13,375 bases of DNA from an uncultured Clostridia bacterium (GTDB lineage Bacteria; Bacillota; Clostridia; Oscillospirales; Oscillospiraceae), in NCBI GenBank assembly GCA_937907975.1, contig CALEQS010000177.1:1-13375 (forward strand), in the 5' to 3' direction. This document shows positions 1 to 6,383 of this stretch, one piece after another. A model generated the notes under the pieces. The model saw only the letters and a list, made by a program, of their open reading frames with translations, searched no databases and was not told where the DNA came from. Every line of letters starts with the position of its first letter. Position 1 is the first letter of the stretch. The translations under genes and the position numbers were made by a program.

Positions 1-700
1 CGGCTACCTGGCCCTGATGTTCGCTCATTATCATCGTCATTCCTACACCGGCTGCAAGACCGCCGTGGGCGAAGTCATCGCCTCCCAGGCCGCTCTGGTC
101 GCCGATGTCAACGACATCGCCCGCGAGGGTCATGTCCGCTCCAAGCTGTGCGACATCATCCAGACCGCTGAGCTGGTGTTCGCCGCCGGTCAGCAGTCCG
201 CTTACCGCGCCGTGGAGTTCCCCTCCGGCCAGTTCGTGCCCGATGAGATCCTGACCAACGCCGGCCGTCGTCTGGCCGGTCACAACATCTACCATGAGTA
301 TGAGATCCTCGCCGATCTGTGCGGCGGCGTCTGCGCCAGCCTGCCTACCGAGGAGAACTTCTACATGGAAGAGGACAACGTCGGCGAGCTGTGCAACAAG
401 TACATCGTTCGTAACCCCGCTTACTCTGCTGAGGAGACCCATCGTGTCATGCGCATGATGGAGGACAAGCTTTGCGACGCCTTCGAGGGCGCTCAGGCTG
501 TTGCCGGTGTCCATGGCGGCGGCTCCCCCCTGATGGAGGAGATCACGCTGATGAGCCGTTACGATCTGGAAGAGCTGAAGAAGATCGCCAAGTATTTGGC
601 TGGTCTGCCCGGCTATGAGGAGTGCCCCCGCTACGAGCGTGCCACCAAGACTCCTCGCGCGATGCTGGATAAGTTCAAATCTTATCAGGCTAAGCAGTAA
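1..700 (+). CDS. abfD: 4-hydroxybutyryl-CoA dehydratase / vinylacetyl-CoA isomerase, C-terminal part (5' end outside window)
   Basis: This is the last 232 residues of a flavin and iron-sulfur enzyme of the HpaB/AbfD family. The frame is open from base 2, so the gene starts before the window. The enzyme dehydrates 4-hydroxybutyryl-CoA to crotonyl-CoA in the fermentation of 4-aminobutyrate or succinate to butyrate, in the cytoplasm. Seen directly: HRHSYTGC at residues 11-18 of the fragment. By spacing, His11, Tyr15 and Cys18 match His292, Tyr296 and Cys299 of the Clostridium aminobutyricum enzyme (two cluster ligands and a catalytic tyrosine). The flavin-only 4-hydroxyphenylacetate hydroxylases of the same fold lack this set. 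The other two cluster cysteines would lie upstream, outside the window. Arginine codons are only CGT or CGC, as in the ribosomal protein genes at the far end, which suggests very high expression. A terminator follows 28 bases after the stop. Family call is firm; the exact substrate is inferred. Confidence 0.88.
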   Translation, partial: GYLALMFAHYHRHSYTGCKTAVGEVIASQAALVADVNDIAREGHVRSKLCDIIQTAELVFAAGQQSAYRAVEFPSGQFVPDEILTNAGRRLAGHNIYHEYEILADLCGGVCASLPTEENFYMEEDNVGELCNKYIVRNPAYSAEETHRVMRMMEDKLCDAFEGAQAVAGVHGGGSPLMEEITLMSRYDLEELKKIAKYLAGLPGYEECPRYERATKTPRAMLDKFKSYQAKQ

Positions 701-728
701 TTTTGCTAGTTTCCATTCCCAAAATACG

Positions 729-759
729 AAGGGCACAGCCGGTTCTCGGCTGTGCCTTT
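729..759 (+). terminator. Rho-independent terminator after the dehydratase gene
   Basis: A 13-bp stem (AAGGGCACAGCCG at 729-741 pairing with CGGCTGTGCCTTT at 747-759, one G-U pair) has a 5-base loop. The T-run is short (TTT, then C), so the poly-U tail is weak. It lies 28 bases after the dehydratase stop and before the sigma-factor promoter. Confidence 0.75.
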
Positions 760-787
760 CGGCATTTTAAAAAAGTTCAGCGTTTTG

Positions 788-815
788 TGTGACTTTTGGC
801 CGCCTTGCGGCTCTA
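788..815 (+). promoter_or_regulatory. Candidate ECF-type (autoregulated) promoter of the sigma/anti-sigma pair
   Basis: TGTGAC (788-793), followed by a T-rich TTTT, then 16 bases, then GCTCTA (810-815). The layout resembles ECF promoters of Firmicutes (TGaAAC, T-run, 16-17 bases, CGTCTA). Such promoters are typical in front of ECF sigma genes that switch on their own synthesis. The match is partial (GTGAC rather than GAAAC, CTCTA rather than GTCTA) and no sigma-A promoter of quality is seen in the same gap, so this is a suggestion only. Confidence 0.4.
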
Positions 816-845
816 ATAGACAAAGACACGGAAGGAGGGGAGCCG

Positions 846-1349
846 ATGGATCAGTTTCACGACATTTATGAGCGCTGCGCAGAGAAGGTCTACCGCTTTC
901 TGCTGGGGCTGACCCAGAGCGCAGATCAGGCCGAAGAACTGACGGCGGAGACGTTCTATCAGGCTTTTCTCCATATTGACCGCTTCCGGGGCGACTGTGC
1001 GATCGAGACCTGGCTGTGCCAGATCGCCAAGAACGCCTTTTATAAGGAGCAGAAGCGCCGGAAGCGGTTCCATCCGGAACCGGAACACCTTGCGGAGCGG
1101 GGCGAGCCGGACGGTGCGCTCCAGCGGCTGGAGGATCGGCAGACCGTGCTGGAGCTGCACCGGCATCTTCACACCATGCCGGAGCCCTACCGGGAGGTAT
1201 TTGAGCTGCGTGTCTTTGGAGAGCTACAGTTTCAGGAGATCGCCGCGATCTTTGAAAAGAGCGAGTCGTGGGCGAAAATGACCTATTATCGGGCCAGAGC
1301 CAGGCTGGCCCGGCAGATGGAGGTGCGCGATGGAACGGAAAACAGCTGA
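846..1349 (+). CDS. RNA polymerase sigma factor, ECF (extracytoplasmic function) family
   Basis: A 167-residue sigma-70 family protein of the short ECF type, which redirects RNA polymerase to a small regulon. Region 2 spans about residues 5-72, with a typical helix 2 (QAEELTAETFYQAF) and the WLCQIAKNAFYKEQKRRKR stretch. Region 4 spans about residues 108-160 (MPEPYREVFELRVFGELQFQEIA, then a helix-turn-helix with SWAKMTYYRARARL). Regions 1 and 3 are absent, as expected. The start at 846 is chosen over an upstream in-frame ATG at 789 because AGGAGGGG (833-840) sits 5 bases before it, and because the upstream ATG would overlap the candidate promoter. The next gene, overlapping by 20 bases, is its anti-sigma factor, so activity is probably held back at the membrane until a signal arrives. 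The signal and the target genes are not visible here. Confidence 0.92.
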   Translation: MDQFHDIYERCAEKVYRFLLGLTQSADQAEELTAETFYQAFLHIDRFRGDCAIETWLCQIAKNAFYKEQKRRKRFHPEPEHLAERGEPDGALQRLEDRQTVLELHRHLHTMPEPYREVFELRVFGELQFQEIAAIFEKSESWAKMTYYRARARLARQMEVRDGTENS

Positions 1350-2808
1350 CGATACCCGTTTCTGCGAGGTGGTGCAGGATCTGCTGCCCCTCTATGTGGA
1401 TGGGGCGCTGAAGCGTGGGAGCATGGAGCTGGTGCAGGAGCACCTGAAAACCTGCGCCGACTGCCGGGACAGGCTGAACCGGATGCGGGAGCCGCTGGCG
1501 CTGGACGCGGCGGCCGCGCAACCGATGAAGCAGAATGCGCCCAATATGACGGCAAAAAAGGCGTTCAAAAAGGTCCGGAACCGGATGAGGACGGTCATCT
1601 GCATCTGCCTTGCGGTCCTGCTGGCCATTCCCGTCTGTGTCCTTATCACCTGGGAGATCGGCGGGAGCGGCCTGTGCATCAGCAGCTATGGTGCGTGGAA
1701 GCAGACGAAGGCGCTGGTCAATACGCTGGGACAGGACGGCGTGGACGCTTTTGTGGCGCAGATGGAGCCGACTCTGCTCTATCAGGATCATATCGCGCCG
1801 GTTGGAGATACGGAACTCTGTGACAAGCTGGGCATTCCCTATGTGCTCCGTGGGGATGGGACTGGGGTCGGTTCTGTTGAATTGCTCGGGGAGACCTATT
1901 ATATGAGCGAGCAGAGCTATAGGCAGTACTTTACAGGCAATGTTGGCGGGGCGGATGAACGGGCAGTCATGGAGGCATATCAGGCCGGCGACCAGGAGCA
2001 CGCACTGGAGCTGCTGCTTTTGCAGGTCCAGAAGACGGACATTGACAGCAATGCAAAGAACGGCCCTGTATTGACAGAGGAACTCTACCAAAAGGCGAAA
2101 GAGCTCTGGGGAGACGAGCTGGATATGGAGCGTTACTTCCCGCTGGAGCTGTACGGCGAGAACTACTACATCTTTGTGGGCAGCGGCAGCTTTTACGCGG
2201 ATGACAGCAGCGGGGGAGAGCTGGTGCCCTATGATCTTCAGGAGCAGTATGAGCTCTGGATCAAGGACTGCACCTATCCCTATATCAGTGATCCGGGGGT
2301 GCCGTGGAGACCTTATCCGGACAATGTTCTCACAGCTGCGCCGGATGCCCCGGAGATCTCCAGCGATTTTATCCTCGGATACAGCGCAGGCAGTATGCTG
2401 CCTGAGAAGCTCTATCGGCAGCTGAGTCAGGACTATCAGAAGATCCGGCAGACCTATGACGCCTATACGCAGTATTATGTAGACCTGGGCTACGAGACGT
2501 TCCGCGATGAGTGGAGGCGGGAGACGGCGCAGCTGCTGAACAGCATTGACCTGTCCTATTTCAACGCGACACCCATCGACCTGTTGGATACGCAGAACGG
2601 CAGCTGGCTGGCGACATACGCGTGCAATGTCGGCTCACCATATAAGGACCAGCTGAGAATGCAGTTTTATTCAGACGGTACGGATACGATGCTTTATACG
2701 ATCCACTCGGGCAGCTATGATGGGCCGCTCCCGGAGTATGCCGCGGATGCGATTTTGCGGCTGAATGAACTCAATCAGGAACTGCATTCCAGTTCACTGA
2801 ACTGGTAA
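1330..2808 (+). CDS. Membrane-bound zinc-finger anti-sigma factor with a large uncharacterised outer domain
   Basis: A 492-residue protein. The N-terminal cytoplasmic domain (1-50) has Cys12 and the zinc anti-sigma motif His38-x3-Cys42-x2-Cys45. That domain is known to clamp ECF sigma factors. One membrane helix follows (about 88-108, VICICLAVLLAIPVCVLITW). The remaining 384 residues should be outside the cell. They are rich in Tyr, Asp and Glu and show no domain I recognise; I saw no cysteine protease, lectin or peptidoglycan-binding motif. Most such anti-sigma factors have smaller or recognisable sensor domains, so this part is the likely sensor. The ATG at 1330 lies inside the sigma gene (20-base overlap), which indicates coupled translation. 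Anti-sigma role is well supported by motif and position; the ligand is unknown. Confidence 0.85.
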   Translation: MERKTADDTRFCEVVQDLLPLYVDGALKRGSMELVQEHLKTCADCRDRLNRMREPLALDAAAAQPMKQNAPNMTAKKAFKKVRNRMRTVICICLAVLLAIPVCVLITWEIGGSGLCISSYGAWKQTKALVNTLGQDGVDAFVAQMEPTLLYQDHIAPVGDTELCDKLGIPYVLRGDGTGVGSVELLGETYYMSEQSYRQYFTGNVGGADERAVMEAYQAGDQEHALELLLLQVQKTDIDSNAKNGPVLTEELYQKAKELWGDELDMERYFPLELYGENYYIFVGSGSFYADDSSGGELVPYDLQEQYELWIKDCTYPYISDPGVPWRPYPDNVLTAAPDAPEISSDFILGYSAGSMLPEKLYRQLSQDYQKIRQTYDAYTQYYVDLGYETFRDEWRRETAQLLNSIDLSYFNATPIDLLDTQNGSWLATYACNVGSPYKDQLRMQFYSDGTDTMLYTIHSGSYDGPLPEYAADAILRLNELNQELHSSSLNW

Positions 2809-2812
2809 ATGA

Positions 2813-2846
2813 AAAGCGTGCGCACTCGTAAGAGTACGCACGCTTT
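2813..2846 (+). terminator. Rho-independent terminator after the sigma/anti-sigma pair
   Basis: A 15-bp stem with a single C-A mismatch (AAAGCGTGCGCACTC at 2813-2827 with GAGTACGCACGCTTT at 2832-2846) closes on a GTAA loop (2828-2831), a stable GNRA type closed by C-G. The tail TTTCCTCTT is only moderately T-rich. The A-run on its left side would let it work on the other strand as well, but no minus-strand gene arrives here. Confidence 0.8.
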
Positions 2847-2850
2847 CCTC

Positions 2851-2879
2851 TTGTCCAATGGCGCGAAAACTGCTATAAT
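2851..2879 (+). promoter_or_regulatory. Sigma-A promoter of the ldcA-yaiI-atoD-atoA operon
   Basis: TTGTCC (2851-2856), 17 bases, TATAAT (2874-2879). The -10 box is perfect, the -35 box matches at four positions, and the spacing is ideal. Transcription should begin near 2886, about 31 bases before the start codon. It begins directly after the preceding terminator. Confidence 0.8.
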
Positions 2880-2916
2880 CCGAGTGTTGAACATCTGAAC
2901 GAGGAGGAGCTGACCT

Positions 2917-3936
2917 ATGCGCTATCCCGCTTTTCTGCCCGAACAGGGTACCATCGGCTTTGTGGCACCGTCCTTCGGCGCCTATATCGAGCCCTATCAC
3001 ACCGCCTTTCTGGCCGCGCTGGAGCAGTTCAAGCGGGAGGGCTTTCAGACCGATCTGGGCCCCAACTGCTTTGAGGGCTGCGGCATCGGCATCAGCAATA
3101 CCCCGGAGAAGTGCGGGCAGGAGCTGACGGATTACTACTGCTCTGACCAGAACGACGCGCTGATCTCCTGCGGCGGCGGTGAGCTGATGTGTGAGATCCT
3201 CGACTATGTGGATTTCGACCGTGTGAACAAGGCCGAGCCCAAGTGGTTCATGGGCTACTCCGACAACACAAATTTCACCTTCCTGCTCACCACCCTGTGC
3301 GATACCGCATCCATCTATGGTCCCTGTGCGGGCACCTTTGGCATGCAGCCCTGCCACCCGGCGGTGCAGGACGCACTCGACCTGCTGATGGGTAAGAAAC
3401 TCACCATGAAGAGCTATGGCTACTGGGAGCGGGAGAAGGACGAAAATGCTTCGGCCACCGCGCCCTATCACGCTACGACGGCGCTGGAGCTGCACAGCTT
3501 TCCGGAGCAGAATATGAGCTTTTCCGGCCGGCTCATCGGTGGATGTGTGGACTGCCTGGTCAACCTGCTGGGTACGAAGTACGACCATGTGAAGGCGTTC
3601 ACCGAGCGCTATCAGGACGACGGCTTCATCTGGTTTCTGGAGTGCTGCGACCTCAATGTCATGGCCATCCGCCGGGCGATCTGGCAGATGCAGCACGCGG
3701 GTTGGTTCGACCATGTGAAGGGATTTCTGATCGGCCGCCCCCTGTGCTACGGCCAGGAGCTGATGGGGCTGGATCAGTACCATGCGGTCACGGACCTGCT
3801 GAGCGAGTACCACGTTCCCATCGTCATGGATGTGGACATCGGCCATCTGCCGCCCCAGATGCCGCTGATCTGCGGAAGCATGGCGGATGTGACCGTAAAG
3901 GGAAATAAGCTCGCCGTGCAGATGGAGCTGCGCTGA
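2917..3936 (+). CDS. S66 family peptidase (LD-carboxypeptidase / MccF-like)
   Basis: A 339-residue serine peptidase of family S66. Members cut the L-Lys/DAP-D-Ala bond of peptidoglycan tetrapeptides during wall recycling (LdcA) or inactivate microcin C-type peptide-nucleotides (MccF). The expected Ser-Glu-His triad is in place: Ser115 in GYSDNT, Glu242 in FLECCD and His310 in DIGHLPPQMPLICG. The N-terminal GTIGFVAPSFG and the CGGGE segment at 85-89 also fit. No signal peptide, so it acts in the cytoplasm. The start is supported by GAGGAGG (2902-2908), 8 bases ahead. It is the first gene of a four-gene operon and its TGA overlaps the next ATG (TGATG). Length and the YSDNT/LEC motifs lean towards the MccF-like branch, but the substrate cannot be told from sequence. 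Confidence 0.88.
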   Translation: MRYPAFLPEQGTIGFVAPSFGAYIEPYHTAFLAALEQFKREGFQTDLGPNCFEGCGIGISNTPEKCGQELTDYYCSDQNDALISCGGGELMCEILDYVDFDRVNKAEPKWFMGYSDNTNFTFLLTTLCDTASIYGPCAGTFGMQPCHPAVQDALDLLMGKKLTMKSYGYWEREKDENASATAPYHATTALELHSFPEQNMSFSGRLIGGCVDCLVNLLGTKYDHVKAFTERYQDDGFIWFLECCDLNVMAIRRAIWQMQHAGWFDHVKGFLIGRPLCYGQELMGLDQYHAVTDLLSEYHVPIVMDVDIGHLPPQMPLICGSMADVTVKGNKLAVQMELR

Positions 3937-4397
3937 TGCATATCTGGGTGGATGCGGACGCCTGCCCGGTGGTGCGGCTGACGGAACAGGCTGCAAAGCG
4001 GCGGAAAATCCCTGTGACGCTGCTCTGCGACACAAATCATGTCCTTTTCTCTGATTACAGCGATGTTATCGTGATCGGAGCGGGAGCGGACGCAGTGGAT
4101 TTTGCACTGGTCAACCGTTGCTGTAAAGGTGATCTGGTGGTCACGCAGGACTACGGCGTGGCGGCCATGGCGCTGGGGAAGGGGGCCTACGGCATCCACC
4201 AGAGCGGCCGCTGGTATACGAATGATAACATTGGCGGTCTGCTGATGGACCGGCACCTGGCCGCGAAGTCCCGTCGCGCCAGCGGGAAGCACCATCTGAA
4301 GGAGCCGAAAAAGCGCACCCCGGAGGATGACGCGCAGTATGCCGCTTCGCTGGAGCGGCTGTTGGACGAGATAGAAGCGAAGGAGAAACAGAAATGA
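3936..4397 (+). CDS. yaiI: YaiI/YqxD family protein (DUF188, PIN-like fold)
   Basis: A 153-residue protein of the widespread UPF0178/DUF188 family, whose job is not established. The N-terminus WVDADACPV (4-12) with acidic Asp6 and Asp8, and the GDLVVTQDYGVA segment in the middle, are the hallmarks. The fold is related to PIN nucleases, so a nucleic-acid role is possible but unproven. Length is the usual one for the family. The C-terminal third is basic (RRASGKHHLKEPKKR), which fits RNA or DNA contact. Start and stop are both coupled: ATG overlaps the previous TGA by one base, and its own TGA overlaps the next ATG (ATGA). It is thus translated as part of the operon. Confidence 0.88.
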   Translation: MHIWVDADACPVVRLTEQAAKRRKIPVTLLCDTNHVLFSDYSDVIVIGAGADAVDFALVNRCCKGDLVVTQDYGVAAMALGKGAYGIHQSGRWYTNDNIGGLLMDRHLAAKSRRASGKHHLKEPKKRTPEDDAQYAASLERLLDEIEAKEKQK

Positions 4398-5035
4398 AAA
4401 GTAAGCTCTTTTCGAGAGATGAGATCATCGCCCAGTTCCACGACGGGCAGACCATCATGACCGGCGGCTTCGCCTTTCACGGCCTACCCAATGAACTGCT
4501 GGACTGCGTGATCGCCAGCGGAGCCAGGCACCTGACCAACATCGCGCTGGACGCCAGCTGTGCCCGGCTCATGCATATGGGCATCTTTGATAAGGTCATC
4601 ATGGCTCACTCCGGCTCCGTGCGGGAGAATCTGGAGCTGATTGCCTCCGGAAAGATCGAGGTGGAGTTCTGCCCCATGGGCACCATCGCCGAGCGCATCC
4701 GGGCCGGAGGCATGGGTCTGGGCGGTATTCTGGTCAAGACCGGTCTCGGCACCGTGGCGCAGGAGGGCAAGCAGACCATTGAGCTGAACGGACAGGAGTG
4801 GATACTGGAGCCTGCGCTCCGGGCGGATATTTCTCTGGTGCGCGCCGCCACGGCGGACGCCTATGGCAACCTGACCTACAACGGTACGGCGCTGAACTCC
4901 AACCACATCGTGGCCACCGCCGGAGACCTGACCATTGTTGAGGCGGACCGCCTGGTGGAGCTGGACGAGATCGCCCCGGAGAATATCGTCACACCGGGCA
5001 TTTTCGTCAATATGATTTTGGATAAAAATTGCTGA
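4394..5035 (+). CDS. atoD: 3-oxoacid (acetoacetate-type) CoA-transferase, subunit A
   Basis: The 213-residue alpha subunit of a family I CoA-transferase, which moves CoA between acids such as butyrate/acetate and acetoacetate. It shows the subunit A glycine-rich N-terminal segment (TIMTGGFAFHGLPNELLD, 21-38), the FCPMGTIAERIRAGG stretch (92-106) and the closing region TVVEADxxVELxEIxPENIVTPGIFV (here TIVEADRLVELDEI, then PENIVTPGIFV near 194-204). It pairs with subunit B, which carries the catalytic glutamate and begins 13 bases later. The ATG overlaps the stop of the yaiI gene by 4 bases, and GAAGGAG (4379-4385) is the ribosome binding site. In butyrate-forming Clostridia this enzyme often makes the final butyrate step or feeds acetoacetate into lysine fermentation. 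None of the other lysine-pathway genes are here, so the substrate pair is inferred. Confidence 0.9.
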   Translation: MKSKLFSRDEIIAQFHDGQTIMTGGFAFHGLPNELLDCVIASGARHLTNIALDASCARLMHMGIFDKVIMAHSGSVRENLELIASGKIEVEFCPMGTIAERIRAGGMGLGGILVKTGLGTVAQEGKQTIELNGQEWILEPALRADISLVRAATADAYGNLTYNGTALNSNHIVATAGDLTIVEADRLVELDEIAPENIVTPGIFVNMILDKNC

Positions 5036-5048
5036 AAGGGGAGAGGTC

Positions 5049-5693
5049 ATGATGGATAACCGGCATTTTATTGCAAAAAAAGTCGCCTCCTTCTTTCAGG
5101 ATGGCGACGTCATCAATCTGGGCGCGGGTATGCCTGTGCTTGTGGGGGACTATATCACGGACAATGTGGTCATTCAGTCGGAGAACGGCCTGCTGGGCTC
5201 CGCCAAGTCCTATCCCGGCCTTGACCCGGAAGCCCATTATTTCAACGCCAGCGGCAATACGGTGGATCTGATCCCCGGTGCCAGCGTGTTTGACATCTGC
5301 ACCTCTTTTGGCATGATCCGTCAGGGACTGGTCAAGGCCACGGTGCTGGGAGCCTTTGAGGTGTCCCAGTACGGTGATCTGGCCAACTGGGCCCGGCCGG
5401 GCAGTTATCCCGGCATGGGCGGCGCCATGGATCTGGTCAGCGGCATTCGGGATGTGATCGTCATGACCGACCACTGCGCCAAGAACGGCAGCCCGAAGAT
5501 CGTCTCCGAGTGCACGCTTCCGCTGACGGGCCGCCGGGTGGTCAAGGCGATCGTCACCGAGCTGGCTCTCTTTGATGTGTCGGCCGCAGAGGGACTGACG
5601 CTGGTGGAACACCGGGAGGGCGTCAGCGTGGAGGAGATCCGTGCCAAGACCGGGGCCCCGTTCAAGGTTGCCCCGGATCTGAAAATCATGTAA
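5049..5693 (+). CDS. atoA: 3-oxoacid (acetoacetate-type) CoA-transferase, subunit B
   Basis: The 214-residue beta subunit, partner of the preceding gene. Catalytic Glu45 lies in the SENGLLG motif (44-50), the residue that carries CoA as a thioester. The N-terminal FQDGDVINLGAGMPVLV (16-32), the NASGNTVDLIPGASVFD block and the GAFEVSQYGDLANW and PGMGGAMDLV segments are typical. The length is normal. Two ATG codons follow each other in frame near the start (5049 and 5052-5054 region); 5049 is used because GGGGAGAGG (5038-5046) precedes it closely, but one or the other makes no functional difference. It is the last gene of the operon; a terminator starts on its stop codon. Confidence 0.92.
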   Translation: MMDNRHFIAKKVASFFQDGDVINLGAGMPVLVGDYITDNVVIQSENGLLGSAKSYPGLDPEAHYFNASGNTVDLIPGASVFDICTSFGMIRQGLVKATVLGAFEVSQYGDLANWARPGSYPGMGGAMDLVSGIRDVIVMTDHCAKNGSPKIVSECTLPLTGRRVVKAIVTELALFDVSAAEGLTLVEHREGVSVEEIRAKTGAPFKVAPDLKIM

Positions 5694-5728
5694 AAAAGCT
5701 GGAGATTCGTAAGAATCTCCAGCTTTTT
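5693..5728. terminator. Bidirectional terminator between atoA and lepB
   Basis: A perfect 16-bp stem (AAAAAGCTGGAGATTC at 5693-5708, GAATCTCCAGCTTTTT at 5713-5728) has a GTAA loop. It has A5 on the left and T5 on the right, so it gives a U-tail in both directions. It begins at the last base of the atoA stop codon and ends one base before the lepB stop, so it fills the whole gap between the two convergent operons. Confidence 0.93.
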
Positions 5729-5729
5729 A

Positions 5730-6383
5730 TTATTTGATCAGCCCGAAATGGTTGAAGGGGAAAAACACCAGAAGCACCTCGCCGATCACATAGCGCTCAT
5801 CCACCATACCCAGCGCCGCAGAGCGGCTGTCACTGGAGTGATTGCGGTTGTCGCCGCAGACAAAGACACAGCCTTCCGGCACGGTGAACTCCCGGTCTGC
5901 ATACTGGGGATCGAGATAGGCCAGATCTGCCATGCAGTCACTGCCATAGGAGGAGTCGTACTCATAGTTCAGGTAGGGCTCATCCAGCACCTGGCCGTCC
6001 ACCGTAATGGTGTTGGCGTCGTAGTCGATGTAGACCGTCTGGCTGCCGGTGGCGATGATGCGCTTGACCAGTGCCTCGTTGTCAAAGGTGCCGTCCTTGC
6101 GCAGGACGACCACATCGCCCTGGGTCGGTGTGTAGGCGATGCGGCGCACCAGCATCAGGTCGCCGTTGTGAAGCGTGGGGTACATGGAGGAGCCGTCCAC
6201 GCCGATCACGCTGCCGAGGAAGGTGAACACTCCCACGATGACGACCAGCACGATCACCAGCAGCTGGAGCCACTCAAACAGGCTCTGCCGCCAGTCCTCC
6301 TTGGGCTCCTTCTGACCGGACTCTTTTGCGGGCTCAGGCTGTGCGGGATTCAGCTCCTCGCGGGGAAGCTCTTCATTGCGCAT
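5730..6383 (-). CDS. lepB: Signal peptidase I
   Basis: A 217-residue type I signal peptidase, which removes signal peptides from exported proteins at the outer face of the membrane. Numbering from the ATG at 6383: a charged, Pro/Glu-rich N-terminal tail (1-33), one membrane helix (about 36-59), catalytic Ser66 in GSSMYPTL, GDLMLV and GDVVVL box regions, general base Lys107 in ALVKRI, and the box E stretch CGDNRNHSSDSR near the end. A single N-terminal helix is the Gram-positive form. An in-frame GTG at 6392 exists, but its Shine-Dalgarno would abut it; GAGGGG at 6393-6398 is spaced correctly for the ATG at 6383. It overlaps the end of yhaN by 11 bases and is the last gene of the minus-strand operon. 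Confidence 0.93.
   Translation of the reverse strand: MRNEELPREELNPAQPEPAKESGQKEPKEDWRQSLFEWLQLLVIVLVVIVGVFTFLGSVIGVDGSSMYPTLHNGDLMLVRRIAYTPTQGDVVVLRKDGTFDNEALVKRIIATGSQTVYIDYDANTITVDGQVLDEPYLNYEYDSSYGSDCMADLAYLDPQYADREFTVPEGCVFVCGDNRNHSSDSRSAALGMVDERYVIGEVLLVFFPFNHFGLIK

Noticed and set aside
805..815. TTGCGGCTCTA occurs both here and at 11308-11318.
   Set aside because: About twenty 11-base matches are expected by chance in a window of this size, and the flanks and spacing differ.
706..2091. Long minus-strand open frame of 461 codons across the sigma and anti-sigma genes.
   Set aside because: It is rich in Arg, Pro and His, has no ribosome binding site, runs through a terminator, and lies opposite two well-recognised genes.
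2794..4035. Minus-strand open frame of 413 codons opposite the S66 peptidase.
   Set aside because: The plus-strand protein has an intact Ser-Glu-His triad; the mirror frame shows no family likeness and spans the sigma-A promoter and terminator.
3936..5693. The peptidase-YaiI-CoA-transferase operon as a microcin immunity or toxin-antitoxin module.
   Set aside because: There is no peptide gene, no transporter and no toxin-like small protein nearby; the peptidase branch alone does not justify it.
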